This document shows positions 45,101-54,566 of a stretch of 64,000 nt of DNA, one piece after another. Each line of letters starts with the position of its first letter. Position 1 is the first letter of the stretch. The translations under genes were made by a program, and so were the position numbers. This DNA comes from Pleurocapsa sp. PCC 7319 (GTDB lineage Bacteria > Cyanobacteriota > Cyanobacteriia > Cyanobacteriales > Xenococcaceae). The DNA is taken from positions 5,429,322-5,493,321 of the forward strand of contig NZ_KB235922.1 of NCBI RefSeq assembly GCF_000332195.1, given 5' to 3'. The notes under the pieces were generated by a model. It saw nothing but the letters and a program-made list of their open reading frames with translations. It was not told where the DNA came from and did no database searches.

Positions 45101-45709
45101 ATGAACCCAACTATTGAAGTAATTTTATTCGACCTAGGTGGAGTGCTAGTCGAATTAGGCAATACTCCAATTCCCATGGAATGGTTGCCTGGTGATAGCC
45201 AGTTTAATCTTTCAAATTGGTTTGCCTCCGAGATAGCAAAATCTTTTGAGAAAGGATTAATTAATGCACAGACATTTGCGGAAACATTAAGAATAGACCT
45301 AAACATCGAAGCCTCTTCCGAGGAAATAATACAACACTTTACTGATTGGCCTATCGGTCCATTTACTGGCTCACATGAAATATTGAAGAGTGTAGAAAAT
45401 AAATTCAGGCTCGCCGTTTTATCAAATACCAATGAGCTTCACTGGCCTAGAATTACAAGTGAATTTGGGATTAGCAGTTATTTTGAACATATATTCGCAT
45501 CTCACAGATTGAAAATGGCGAAACCAGATTTAGAAATATTTGAGCATGTTATTAGCGAGATGAATGTTGAGCCAAATAACATATTATTTATGGATGATAA
45601 CCAGAATAATATCAAGGCATCTAAAAGACTCGGAATTCATGGTGTTCATGTAGGTGGAATTAGACAGGTTCATCGAACACTATTTGAAGTAGGTGCAATT
45701 GATGCCTAA
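45101..45709 (+). CDS. HAD superfamily hydrolase (subfamily IA)
   Basis: 202 residues, complete. HAD motifs: ILFDLGGVLVELG (I, nucleophile Asp; the second Asp of DxD is Gly here), LAVLSNTNELH (II), KPDLEIFEHV (III, Lys) and ILFMDDNQNNIKASKRLG (IV). The lack of the second motif-I Asp is seen in some HAD proteins and may reduce phosphatase activity. The stop codon overlaps an attC-like arm (GCCTAAC). It sits alone among repeats and insertion sequences and is probably acquired as a cassette. Confidence 0.9.
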   Translation: MNPTIEVILFDLGGVLVELGNTPIPMEWLPGDSQFNLSNWFASEIAKSFEKGLINAQTFAETLRIDLNIEASSEEIIQHFTDWPIGPFTGSHEILKSVENKFRLAVLSNTNELHWPRITSEFGISSYFEHIFASHRLKMAKPDLEIFEHVISEMNVEPNNILFMDDNQNNIKASKRLGIHGVHVGGIRQVHRTLFEVGAIDA

Positions 45710-45765
45710 CAAGCGCATGCAGTCGGATGAAATGTCTGCTACGTGCGCATTTTGCAGCTAATGTA
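45704..45765 (+). repeat. Partial attC-like site after the HAD gene, cut by an insertion sequence
   Basis: GCCTAACAAGCGCATGCAG at 45704 has the form of the outer and inner left arms of an attC site, overlapping the gene's stop codon. A matching right end GTTAGGC is not found in the next 60 bases; the IS1634-type element inserted at 45766. Joining across that element does not restore an obvious right arm, so the site is probably incomplete. Confidence 0.4.
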
Positions 45766-47474
45766 GCGGACATTTCGCAGGTCAGTCAGCAGATTAAATA
45801 ATATTTTTGGCAAGGGTTTCCAAAAAACCGTAAGATCTTCAGTCGGGTGTCAGTAAGATTAGAAACTTGTATTTGATGATTCAAATGAACAAGATGAACC
45901 GCCTGAAAACACTGAAATACCCATCTTAGTGTAGGAGTAGAGGTGGGTTTCTTGAGTTGGTTGGGAATAGTCTGCTCGGAATGAGCTAAGACTTGTCTTA
46001 ATTGACGTTGACCGAGAGTATAAACTAGCAAACACAAACCCATAACCATTGCCAGGGCTGCCACTCGCCGAGGAGTATTCAAAAAGACACTCGAAGTAAA
46101 AAACAGAGGATCTTTCAAGAATCGGAAACCCCTTTCCGAACTTTGCTGACCTTTATATTCAGTTAAAATCTCATCATTAGTCAGAATCTTCTCATCGAGA
46201 ACATTAGTAGCGAGAACAAACCTTCCTGCTTGTCTTCTGGCAATCTCAATTACCTCATCTACAGGAACAACTTGAGCCTTGATACGATAGGTAAAATGTT
46301 CAGGAGACTGATTTTTCCTAGGTCGTCCTGCCTTTGTGTAGTGAGCATCAGTCTCAATGTCGATTAATTCTAAGGAATGATATTTCCAGTTGCGGCTAAG
46401 TTTTTCCGCCGCTTTTTTGGCATCGGCAGCACAGGCAAAATCTTGTCTCATCAGTGACTTAAGTTCACTTGTCGCTATTTTAAGTTGTTTTGTTAGTCGC
46501 TTTTCGAGTTGCTTGAGATCGCTATTAAGACGCTTTTCACTTTCAATAATTAGCCAACGTTGATGAACTCCTCCATAATCGCAACAACATGATGCAATAC
46601 GATAACCTGGAATTTTGCTCTCAACCAACACCTCGCCTTCGATTGATTCAGCTAAGATTTTGGCGGTTTTTATACTTCGAGGGACAAGGGTAATCCAGTT
46701 TAACTCTCCCAGTTGTTGAATATTTGCTGAACTGTAAAGCGCACTGTCAGCAACGTAGATACTATCCAGATTCCATTCCTGTTTAAATTGCTCGATCAAT
46801 TGAGCAAAAACAGCACGGTCGGATTCGTTTCCATTTCCTATCCTCACAAACAGGGGGACATCTCCATCTCCTGTACAGATAACATCCATCATGAATTGTT
46901 TTAAATCTGGTCGATGATCTTTGGAGTAGCCGTAAGTTATCTTGACGGATTCGATTGATTCGGTTGATTCGGTTGATTCATCTGCGGTTTCTATTTCATA
47001 GCTTCCCTCCAAACTAAAGCTACTCGAATCTAGATGTAGACTCTTGGTCAAAAGGTTAAATCTTTGATGGGCTAACATCGCAATGCTAGTGAATAAGGTC
47101 GTTAATCCTTGATTCGACAAGCTATCCAAAGCTCTTCCAATTCGGTCATCATTCAGATGTTCTGGTTTAATCCCCTCTCCTAAAAGATGTTCCGTTGCTT
47201 TGCCAACGAAAAACTCACTAAATAAGTACAGCGGTGCACTGACAAACCCTAATCCATTGAGAATCATAGCTTTCACCACTTGTCCTGTGCTGATGATTTG
47301 TTGGGGATGTTGCTCTATTTGCTTATCTATTTCTTCAACTAATCCTATTTGGTCAACGATTCCTGCTACTATACCTAGGTGGTCTAAGTTTTTAACTTGG
47401 ATATCCATTCAGAGGTTATTTTAACTCTTCATTTTAATACCCTATCTTTATTCCTCAACCTGCGAAATCCCCGC
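45766..47474 (-). mobile_element. IS1634-family insertion sequence with 7-bp target duplication
   Basis: 1709 bp. The ends GCGGACATTTCGCAGGT (45766-45782) and, inverted, GCGGGGATTTCGCAGGT (47474-47458) agree at 15 of 17 bases. TAATGTA directly flanks both sides (45759-45765 and 47475-47481). One intact transposase on the minus strand fills the element. Confidence 0.85.
45786..47408 (-). CDS. IS1634-family transposase
   Basis: 540 residues, uninterrupted. It opens with MDIQVKNLDHLGIVAGIVDQ and VVKAMILNGLGFVSAPLY, typical of the family's N-terminal domain. DDE-type core segments include SIYVADSALYS and, near the C terminus, ERGFRFLKDPLFF. A 9-base microsatellite encodes an EST/ESI repeat near residue 145. 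It catalyses transposition of the surrounding element. Confidence 0.92.
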   Translation of the reverse strand: MDIQVKNLDHLGIVAGIVDQIGLVEEIDKQIEQHPQQIISTGQVVKAMILNGLGFVSAPLYLFSEFFVGKATEHLLGEGIKPEHLNDDRIGRALDSLSNQGLTTLFTSIAMLAHQRFNLLTKSLHLDSSSFSLEGSYEIETADESTESTESIESVKITYGYSKDHRPDLKQFMMDVICTGDGDVPLFVRIGNGNESDRAVFAQLIEQFKQEWNLDSIYVADSALYSSANIQQLGELNWITLVPRSIKTAKILAESIEGEVLVESKIPGYRIASCCCDYGGVHQRWLIIESEKRLNSDLKQLEKRLTKQLKIATSELKSLMRQDFACAADAKKAAEKLSRNWKYHSLELIDIETDAHYTKAGRPRKNQSPEHFTYRIKAQVVPVDEVIEIARRQAGRFVLATNVLDEKILTNDEILTEYKGQQSSERGFRFLKDPLFFTSSVFLNTPRRVAALAMVMGLCLLVYTLGQRQLRQVLAHSEQTIPNQLKKPTSTPTLRWVFQCFQAVHLVHLNHQIQVSNLTDTRLKILRFFGNPCQKYYLIC

Positions 47475-47529
47475 TAATGTAGAGTGCAAAACTAATCAAT
47501 TTTGATCCCATAAAACATCTATCACCATA

Positions 47530-48279
47530 CTAGATAATCATTTTTTCCAATTCTGAAAGGGTGACAAAATGATAGCCTCGTTGTTGCAATTGAGGAATAA
47601 TTTTATTTAATGTCTTTACAGTATTTATACCTCTAATATCACTTTTATCGTCGCTATCATGAAGAATAATTATTGAGCCCGGGCGAATATTTCGCTGAAT
47701 ATACCAGCTAGAAAATCTATCAGAAGTAATTGCTGTATCGTAAGACCATACTGACCCCAAGGCAATCTCATAATTATATTTATGAACTATTTGAGTCATA
47801 CTCGAATTACACCATCCATGACCGGGACGAAACCAATTAATAGCAGCAAATTTAGCTAAAAATCGATCTGCTTTCACAAATTCGGCTTCAAATTGGTTGC
47901 CTAATTTAATACTAGATTCATCGACTGTTAGATGATTACCTAATTCATGTCCTTGTTTGACAATCTGATTAATTAATTGAGGATTATTTTTTGCCTTGCT
48001 GGTAATAATAAAAAAAGTTGCTTTAATTTGATACTGAGCTAAAGTATCTAAAATCGCTGATGTTGTATTAGGAACTAATCCGTTATTATCTGGACTGTCA
48101 TCAATGGTTAACGCGATTACGGGTCGATCTACTCTGTAGAAATATCTGGCTGCTGGACAGATATAGGTAGATAAACTGGAAATTATTCTCGGTGAGGGAT
48201 TAAGTAATATTGCGATCGCCAGTAAAAAAATAACGATAGTAAAAATTACAAAAAGTCGCAGTTGACGTCTTAACAACAT
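47530..48279 (-). CDS. Membrane-anchored polysaccharide deacetylase (NodB fold)
   Basis: 249 residues. The N-terminal helix FVIFTIVIFLLAIAILL anchors it facing the periplasm. NodB motifs: TIDDSPD (catalytic Asp and metal Asp), GHELGNHLT (metal His pair), WFRPGHGW, and IIILHDSDD near the C terminus with the last His. It deacetylates N-acetylated sugars of peptidoglycan or exopolysaccharide. Its start lies 10 bases after the stop of the ABC exporter, so the two are likely co-transcribed. Confidence 0.9.
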   Translation of the reverse strand: MLLRRQLRLFVIFTIVIFLLAIAILLNPSPRIISSLSTYICPAARYFYRVDRPVIALTIDDSPDNNGLVPNTTSAILDTLAQYQIKATFFIITSKAKNNPQLINQIVKQGHELGNHLTVDESSIKLGNQFEAEFVKADRFLAKFAAINWFRPGHGWCNSSMTQIVHKYNYEIALGSVWSYDTAITSDRFSSWYIQRNIRPGSIIILHDSDDKSDIRGINTVKTLNKIIPQLQQRGYHFVTLSELEKMII

Positions 48280-48289
48280 TCTTTAGTTA

Positions 48290-49915
48290 TTAGTGATTAC
48301 TATCTTGCCTAACTATACGACCATAATCTAATTTAATCAGGCGATCGCATTGAGCAAAATAACGGTCATCATGACTGACAGCAATGACAGTTTTACCCCT
48401 ATTTTTCAATTCTGGGAGTAACTTTTCATAAAATACTTGTTTAAATACAGGGTCTTGATCGGATGCCCATTCATCAAAGACATAAATTGGGCGATCCTCT
48501 AGATACGCAGTCAATAATGCCAGACGTTTACGCTGTCCCTGAGATAAATTAGTGGTAGACAAAATATTATCCTTGATTGTTACCTTATGGTCTATTTCTA
48601 GTTGATTCAGATATTTGTCAATTTTTGTTTGATGACTAGTATCTATTCCTATCAAGCGATCAAATAGATAAAAGTCATAAAATACTACGGAAAACTGTTG
48701 ACGATACCATTCGCGATTTTCGTCTGTAACGGGGAGATTATTAAATACAATAGTGCCGCGATCGGGGATATACAAACCCGTAATTAATTTAACTAAAGTT
48801 GATTTACCGCTGCCATTGCCCCCAACAATAAAGATAATTTCTCCTGGTTGAAACTTAAGATTAATACTATCTAGAGTAAATTGATGTTCTTCTCGATCTC
48901 CACGATATGCATGATTAATATCAACTAACTCTAAGCTTTGCCAATTAGAATCAAATTTGGCTTCTGTGGGAAATTCAGGCTCTCTAACTGGTTTGGCTAA
49001 AGATAAACCTAAAGATTCAATTTTATTTAAAGAGACATTTGCTTGAGCTATCTGAGGTAAAGAAGTAACAATTTCGCTGATGGGATTAATCATGTATAAA
49101 ACAGCTAAAGCGTAACTAGATATAACTCCTAGAGAAATTATCATTAACTTGGGAAAGACAAACAAAATTAAGCCAATGGGTATAAAAAATAGAATAGTCC
49201 CTAAAGAACCGGCAAATGCAAAAGCAGTAATTCCCTTAACCCAATAATATTTTGCTTGTTTAGCAGTCAGTTTTAATTCCTCTTCAATAAAGGTATTTCT
49301 TCGAGGACGATGTAATTTTAGTTCTTTGGTACCTTCTGTAAGCGAGCGAAAATGTCCAAATAAAACATCTTGAATTTGACGACCTTTTTCAAAATCTTTG
49401 ATGCCTTGCTTTTGTAGAAACTGGTAAATCAAAAAACCAGTAATAACACTAGTCAATACTACTAAAAATAGTAGGGGAGATAACCAACATAAATAAGCAA
49501 AAACCCCCAACAATACAGCAAGATTGACAATCGCTACTGATAGCTGAATCGAAGCTGTCGCGATCGCATTGATATCTCCTGTCAACGTCGCTAATAGTTT
49601 AGGCGCACCAACAGTTTCTAAATGTTGTAGAGGGCAATTCAAAATACGTTGAGTCATGTCCAAACGCAAATTGTAGATAATCTCTTGAGCTAAACGAGTT
49701 ATCAAAACCCAACTAATAAAGCGGAAAATCCATAAAATCAAACACAGACCAATAAACAACCATGGTAGCCAAATAGGTAAATTAGAGAGATTGGCGATCG
49801 CATAATTAATCACAGCGATAACCCCAGCACTACTAGCACCACTTATAAAGCTCGATATGGCTGCGATGAACAAATTTTTGCCAGAATTTTGGAGCAAGAG
49901 ATAGATAATTTTCAT
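48290..49915 (-). CDS. ABC exporter of the cyclic-peptide/siderophore type (PvdE/SyrD family)
   Basis: 541 residues, a half transporter: six membrane helices (about 1-290), then the ATPase with Walker A GGNGSGKST, signature NLSQGQRKRLA and Walker B IYVFDEWASDQDP, the last form typical of PvdE/SyrD exporters of non-ribosomal peptides and siderophores. No peptide synthetase is nearby. It pairs with the deacetylase downstream. The natural substrate is unknown. Confidence 0.88.
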   Translation of the reverse strand: MKIIYLLLQNSGKNLFIAAISSFISGASSAGVIAVINYAIANLSNLPIWLPWLFIGLCLILWIFRFISWVLITRLAQEIIYNLRLDMTQRILNCPLQHLETVGAPKLLATLTGDINAIATASIQLSVAIVNLAVLLGVFAYLCWLSPLLFLVVLTSVITGFLIYQFLQKQGIKDFEKGRQIQDVLFGHFRSLTEGTKELKLHRPRRNTFIEEELKLTAKQAKYYWVKGITAFAFAGSLGTILFFIPIGLILFVFPKLMIISLGVISSYALAVLYMINPISEIVTSLPQIAQANVSLNKIESLGLSLAKPVREPEFPTEAKFDSNWQSLELVDINHAYRGDREEHQFTLDSINLKFQPGEIIFIVGGNGSGKSTLVKLITGLYIPDRGTIVFNNLPVTDENREWYRQQFSVVFYDFYLFDRLIGIDTSHQTKIDKYLNQLEIDHKVTIKDNILSTTNLSQGQRKRLALLTAYLEDRPIYVFDEWASDQDPVFKQVFYEKLLPELKNRGKTVIAVSHDDRYFAQCDRLIKLDYGRIVRQDSNH

Positions 49916-50300
49916 AATCTAGCGATGGTCTTCTTGTCTTTTTTTAAGCTGATGCTGACGTTATGAGAAAGTGACCAAAACAGTGGGATCTAATGCAAAA
50001 TCTTATGAATTTACTATCAACGAACACATGAGGCGGAAGACCTAAAATAGGTGTGACTAAAGTATGGTTGGATAGATAGGACTTTAGAACTATTTTCTAA
50101 TCACTAAATTGGGACTTAAGACTCTAGTAATGGAAGCTATAGATAACTTAACCTTATTTCAGTGAAGAATTAAGTGGAGCGATCGCAACTGAGCTGGAAA
50201 TATCTCCCGAAGATTTTGTAGATCTTACTAATTCTATCCCAACCAATAGTTTAAGATACTGGATTTATGATCGAAACAAGCTATTGATTACTGGTTACTA
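49916..50300. other. Intergenic region with a short coding remnant
   Basis: About 385 bases. Bases 50164-50301 read as SEELSGAIATELEISPEDF, then a segment ending LRYWIYDRNKLLITGY and a stop overlapping the next gene's start. There is no start codon ahead, and a stop lies just upstream, so it looks like the 3' end of a decayed small gene. Nothing else recognised. Confidence 0.4.
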
Positions 50301-51569
50301 ATGAATCGTCTCAAGCAACTTAAAACTTATCCTTTTGGTTTATTTCTTTGGTTAGAGTGTATGTTGTTAGGTTCGGCAATTTTGGGCGAGCTACCTGACC
50401 ATTACATTACAGCAGAATACGATACACCCGAGCAATCAATTTTTCTAACGTTCACCCTATCTCTTCTTTGTTTATTATTACTTGGAGCGATGGGTTTCAA
50501 ATTACCCAAAAAAAGTGATTTTCATAAATGGCTTTACTTTAGCTTACAATTAGCACTCATTATATTCGCAACTATCTTAACGAAAAAGTCTTTTTGGTCT
50601 ATATATGCCTATTTGATTGTTGCGATGCGTAACGGTCTAATCTTCAAGCCGAGACAATATTGGCTGGCGAATATTTTGCTATTTGTATCTCTAATTCCCT
50701 CTACAGCCTATATGCGCAATTTCCCGAAATTTCAGGCTCGTGTATCTAAGTTTCAGAGCATTTCTGTAGAAGAATATGACAAGATAATTAGCATGACCAT
50801 TATCAGCAGTTTAATTGAAGTTGCTTTGTGTATAACTTTAATCTGTATCTTAGTTAATGTTGTGCTGCGAGAATATAAAAGCCAGCAGCAGCTAGCTATT
50901 GCGCGGCAACAACTACGTCAATATGCCTTAAAAGCCGAGGATAGAGCAACAGTAAATGAGCGTAACCGTATCGCCCGAGAAATTCATGACTCAGTTGGTC
51001 ATGCTCTAACTGCCCAAACAATACAATTAAATAATGCGATCGCTTTTTGGCAAGCCGATCCCCATAAAGCTTATCAATTTTTGACTGAAGCTAAGGGATT
51101 AGTCGCTACAGCCCTCCAAGAAATTCGCCACTCTATAAATACTCTCCGCAGCGATCCTTTAGAAGGGAAAAACTTAGAACCAGCAATTATTTCGTTGTTT
51201 CAAGAATTTTCTAGCAGAACCAGAATTGTTCCTGACTATTCAATAAGCCTTAATTATTCTCTTACAGAAGAAGTAAAACTAACTGTTTATCGTATAGTGC
51301 AAGAAGCTTTAACTAATATCGCTAAACATAGTGAAGCCACATCAGTTAAGGTAGAATTACAAACTCTACCCGAACATCTATGTCTCTTAATTGAGGATAA
51401 TGGTAAAGGTTTCAATCCCCAACAAAATACGACAGGCTTTGGACTTCAGGGAATGCAAGAAAGAGTCACTGCTTCAAATGGCAATATACAAATATGTAGC
51501 GACTTTAACTGTGGTTGCACCATCACTATCATTATTCCTCAACAAATAATCTTATCTATTGACAATTGA
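50301..51569 (+). CDS. DesK/NarX-type sensor histidine kinase
   Basis: 422 residues. About five transmembrane helices (residues 12-190) form the sensor part, with no large external loop. A HisKA_3 dimerisation domain carries the phospho-His 229 in ERNRIAREIHDSVGHALT. The HATPase domain has VQEALTNIAKHS, LIEDNGKGFN and GFGLQGMQERV. The response regulator gene starts 39 bases downstream, so they form one two-component operon. The signal may be membrane state or a small membrane-soluble cue. Confidence 0.92.
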   Translation: MNRLKQLKTYPFGLFLWLECMLLGSAILGELPDHYITAEYDTPEQSIFLTFTLSLLCLLLLGAMGFKLPKKSDFHKWLYFSLQLALIIFATILTKKSFWSIYAYLIVAMRNGLIFKPRQYWLANILLFVSLIPSTAYMRNFPKFQARVSKFQSISVEEYDKIISMTIISSLIEVALCITLICILVNVVLREYKSQQQLAIARQQLRQYALKAEDRATVNERNRIAREIHDSVGHALTAQTIQLNNAIAFWQADPHKAYQFLTEAKGLVATALQEIRHSINTLRSDPLEGKNLEPAIISLFQEFSSRTRIVPDYSISLNYSLTEEVKLTVYRIVQEALTNIAKHSEATSVKVELQTLPEHLCLLIEDNGKGFNPQQNTTGFGLQGMQERVTASNGNIQICSDFNCGCTITIIIPQQIILSIDN

Positions 51570-51608
51570 CCATTACCATATTTATCCATAATTAATTCAT
51601 GATTAAAC

Positions 51609-52268
51609 GTGATTCGCATATTAATCGTTGACGACCAAACTATCATTAGACATGGGCTTAAAAGCCTATTAGAACTTCAAGATGATTTATCTGTGGTCGG
51701 AGATGCCGGAAATGGAGAAGAAGCTTTGGATGCGATCGCCTCTTTAAAACAAGAATCTCAATTACCAGATGTCGTTTTATTAGATGTCCGAATGCCAATT
51801 ATGGATGGCGTAGCCACCACTAAAGAATTACATCTGCATTATCCTGAAATAAAGATCTTAATTCTCACTACCTTCGATGACGATGAATACATTTCCCAAG
51901 CCATGAACTATGGAGCCAAGGGCTATTTACTTAAAGATAGTCCCCCGGAAGACTTAGCAATGGCAATCCGCGCGGTCAATAAAGGTCATACTTATATGGG
52001 CTCGGGTTTATTGGAGAAGATGTTACAGACATCTGCTAAACCTCAACTTGCAACCTCTAATATCTCTAGCCAACTAGCTGAAATTTCCCCTAGAGAAAGA
52101 GAGGTCTTAAATTTAATCGCTCAGGGGGCAAATAATCGAGAAATTGCGGAAAAATTATATATTTCTGAGAAAACGGTTAAAAATCATGTTACTAGTATCT
52201 TGAGTAAGTTAAATTTGCGCGATCGCACCCAAGTTGCAGTTTTTGTTAATCAAATAGAAATGTACTAA
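51609..52268 (+). CDS. NarL/LuxR-family response regulator
   Basis: 219 residues from a GTG start. The receiver domain has IRILIVDDQ and phospho-acceptor Asp 59 in VVLLDVRMPIMDG. The C-terminal LuxR HTH is SPREREVLNLIAQGANNREIA and SEKTVKNHVTSIL. Partner of the upstream kinase. The 3' end touches the convergent pentapeptide gene without spacer, so no terminator separates them. Confidence 0.94.
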   Translation: MIRILIVDDQTIIRHGLKSLLELQDDLSVVGDAGNGEEALDAIASLKQESQLPDVVLLDVRMPIMDGVATTKELHLHYPEIKILILTTFDDDEYISQAMNYGAKGYLLKDSPPEDLAMAIRAVNKGHTYMGSGLLEKMLQTSAKPQLATSNISSQLAEISPREREVLNLIAQGANNREIAEKLYISEKTVKNHVTSILSKLNLRDRTQVAVFVNQIEMY

Positions 52269-54221
52269 TCAAAAATAAATTAACAGGTTTAAACCAGGAA
52301 TAGTTCGTGAAAGTGTCCACAATAGCAGAATAATATATAAAACGCCTATGCACCATTGATACCAGACTAAAGTAGCAATCAGTCCTGGTAGATGTCGATC
52401 TCGAAGGCGGATATCATTAAATCCTAACTTGAAGATGTTGTTGGCACTAAAGTCGTAATAGTTTAACCAATTCCAACGTTTTTGCCATAAAATTGGCTGA
52501 TAGCGATCGCGAAAAAAAGGAAATCGCGGCATAATAGGCAAACGACCCAAAAGTAGACGAAACTGCCGCATCGAACCATCTTCTACAAAGTAAGTCGTAT
52601 CTAACAGCTTATGATATCTTCCTCGTCTATAAATCAAACTTATTATAAGTATTGGTATTGGTAAGCAAATTAGTGCAATACAGACTAAGGTTAGCCCAGG
52701 TCGATTACTGGCGATAAAAATATTGAGAATACTTAAAAAAGTCAGGATAAGATAACTAATACCCATCACAATAATTTCGTAGTTATTAGGTATTATTGGC
52801 TGAGAAATTCTGGGTCGATAGCGATCAAGCAGCCAAAATAAAAAACCAAAAAAAGCGATTATGACTATACCAATACTGAACAGTAAATTGATATTGGTAC
52901 CATAATCTCCGAGTAATAATAATAAATTCAAACTCAACCATTGGGGTATGAGACTAAGCCAGCTCCAGCTAAATATTTTAGACCATGATATTTTAGTTAA
53001 GCGATCGCTTAGTTGTTTAGCTCTTAATTGCTCTCGTTGATATTCGATCTGATTGGCATCAGCTATTTGTTCTAAGCTACGAAAGTTACGAATCAAATTA
53101 CGCAATACTGTTTCATTTCCTTCCAAACGTTCGACTCTAATGAAGTTACCAATTACATTGGTTTCACCGATGATTTTTGCTTCAGCCGAATCGAAAGCTA
53201 AGCCAGAAACATTAAGACTTACAGTGGGAGTTAAAAAGGCGTTACTAAAGTCAATTCTATCAAGCAAATGAGCATCTTGTAGATTAATAATTGAGTTAGC
53301 ATAAATATCACGAAAAGTAATATTTTTCTCAAAAGTACTATTAATAAAAATGAGGGCATCTAGAAATTTAGCTTTTGCCAAAACTAAGCGATCGCGAAAA
53401 ATAGTCTTACTAAAATCTGCTGGTTGAATAAATACACTACGAGTAAAATCAGCTAACTGATAAAATTTAGCTTCGTTAAATTCAATAAATGCTTCAATTT
53501 GACTATTGCTAAAATCCAAAATTCCTTGAAATTCGACTTGATATAATTTTGTTGGGGCAAAAAAATGAGATCGAGATAGATTAATATTCTGATTGAAAAT
53601 AGCTTGACTAAAGTTTACTTCTCGACCAAAAATACTCTGCTCAAGTTTAACTACTCCTTGGAATTTGGCTGAGGTAGCTGTTAGCTGCTGTAAAAAAAGA
53701 CTATTAGCTGCATTTACTTCTCCTGTAAAAATAGTGCTGTCAAGTTTAAATCCACAACGCAAGATATTAGCTCTAGGAATTTGCTGGCTGACATTATTTA
53801 CTAAAGGGTAATATTGATTGATTTTTTCTTGTTCTAAAGGAGTAAAAGTTGAAGACAGCATTCCTGTTCCTAAAGAAGTCAAAATACCCAGTTGATTAAG
53901 TTGTAAGTCTCCCTGAATAATTGAGTTACTTAAGTCAAGACTGATAGAATTAGTAGCCCTATTGATAGTACTTCTGATTTCCCGATAAAATTGTTGACTA
54001 AATTCACTATCTGGATTGGAGATATCAATAATATAATTACTTAAATCAATCGTATCTTTTCCTTCTTGTTGAACTAGATTATTAACTTGCTGGTCAAGTA
54101 TTTCTGGAGTCAAATAAATACGCTGTTCTGATTGAGCATTGGCTTCTAAGGGACTCAATATAAATAAAATTAGGCAAAATGCAACAATGAGCATACACCA
54201 TGATTTAACAATAGCAGCCAT
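52269..54221 (-). CDS. Pentapeptide-repeat membrane protein
   Basis: 650 residues. The N-terminal signal segment (WCMLIVAFCLILFILSPLEANAQ) is followed by an extracytoplasmic pentapeptide-repeat region (about 150-330) with many A(N/D)FS/F-type units such as VNFSQAIFNQNINLSRSHF. Then come a helical stretch and a membrane domain of about four helices with a basic loop. Pentapeptide domains form a right-handed quadrilateral beta helix. Fusion to a membrane domain suggests an envelope sensor or scaffold; no enzyme motif seen. Confidence 0.82.
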   Translation of the reverse strand: MAAIVKSWCMLIVAFCLILFILSPLEANAQSEQRIYLTPEILDQQVNNLVQQEGKDTIDLSNYIIDISNPDSEFSQQFYREIRSTINRATNSISLDLSNSIIQGDLQLNQLGILTSLGTGMLSSTFTPLEQEKINQYYPLVNNVSQQIPRANILRCGFKLDSTIFTGEVNAANSLFLQQLTATSAKFQGVVKLEQSIFGREVNFSQAIFNQNINLSRSHFFAPTKLYQVEFQGILDFSNSQIEAFIEFNEAKFYQLADFTRSVFIQPADFSKTIFRDRLVLAKAKFLDALIFINSTFEKNITFRDIYANSIINLQDAHLLDRIDFSNAFLTPTVSLNVSGLAFDSAEAKIIGETNVIGNFIRVERLEGNETVLRNLIRNFRSLEQIADANQIEYQREQLRAKQLSDRLTKISWSKIFSWSWLSLIPQWLSLNLLLLLGDYGTNINLLFSIGIVIIAFFGFLFWLLDRYRPRISQPIIPNNYEIIVMGISYLILTFLSILNIFIASNRPGLTLVCIALICLPIPILIISLIYRRGRYHKLLDTTYFVEDGSMRQFRLLLGRLPIMPRFPFFRDRYQPILWQKRWNWLNYYDFSANNIFKLGFNDIRLRDRHLPGLIATLVWYQWCIGVLYIILLLWTLSRTIPGLNLLIYF

Positions 54222-54566
54222 AAACAGAGCAATTAATAATTAATAATGTCAATCTTCCTCTTATTTAAGGAGAAGTAATTGTCCATTGTCCATTATCAAT
54301 TTTCAATTATTGAATATTTATCTGAAGTTTTTAGTATTTAGTTTTTAGTATTTAGTTTAAAAAAGAGTGCTAAAAACTCGTTTGAGTATAAGACGAGGGG
54401 CTGTCTAGGGAGGTTTCCTCCTTAGTTTATAAGCCCCGTCCCACTACCCGCTGTCCCCTGCATTCCGCAGTTCAAGACTATATCTGAACGACTAAAAACT
54501 AATGACTAACGACTAAGAACTTTATCTTTAAAAGCTGATAGCCAAGAGCTTCGCTCCCTTTATTAA
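54222..54566. other. Intergenic region with a GC-rich hairpin
   Basis: 345 bases. TATTTAGTTTTTAGTATTTAG iterations at 54330-54360 precede a stem: GGGGCT...GGGAGG-TTT-CCTCC...AGCCCC at about 54397-54437. Its flanks do not show a T-run on the minus strand directly after it. It could be a structured leader of the pentapeptide gene or a mobile-element end. No ORF. Confidence 0.45.

Noticed and set aside
46930-46980. Tandem GATTCGGTT repeats as a CRISPR or minisatellite
   Set aside because: They are a short in-frame 9-base repeat inside the IS1634-type transposase, coding for a Glu-Ser-Thr run.
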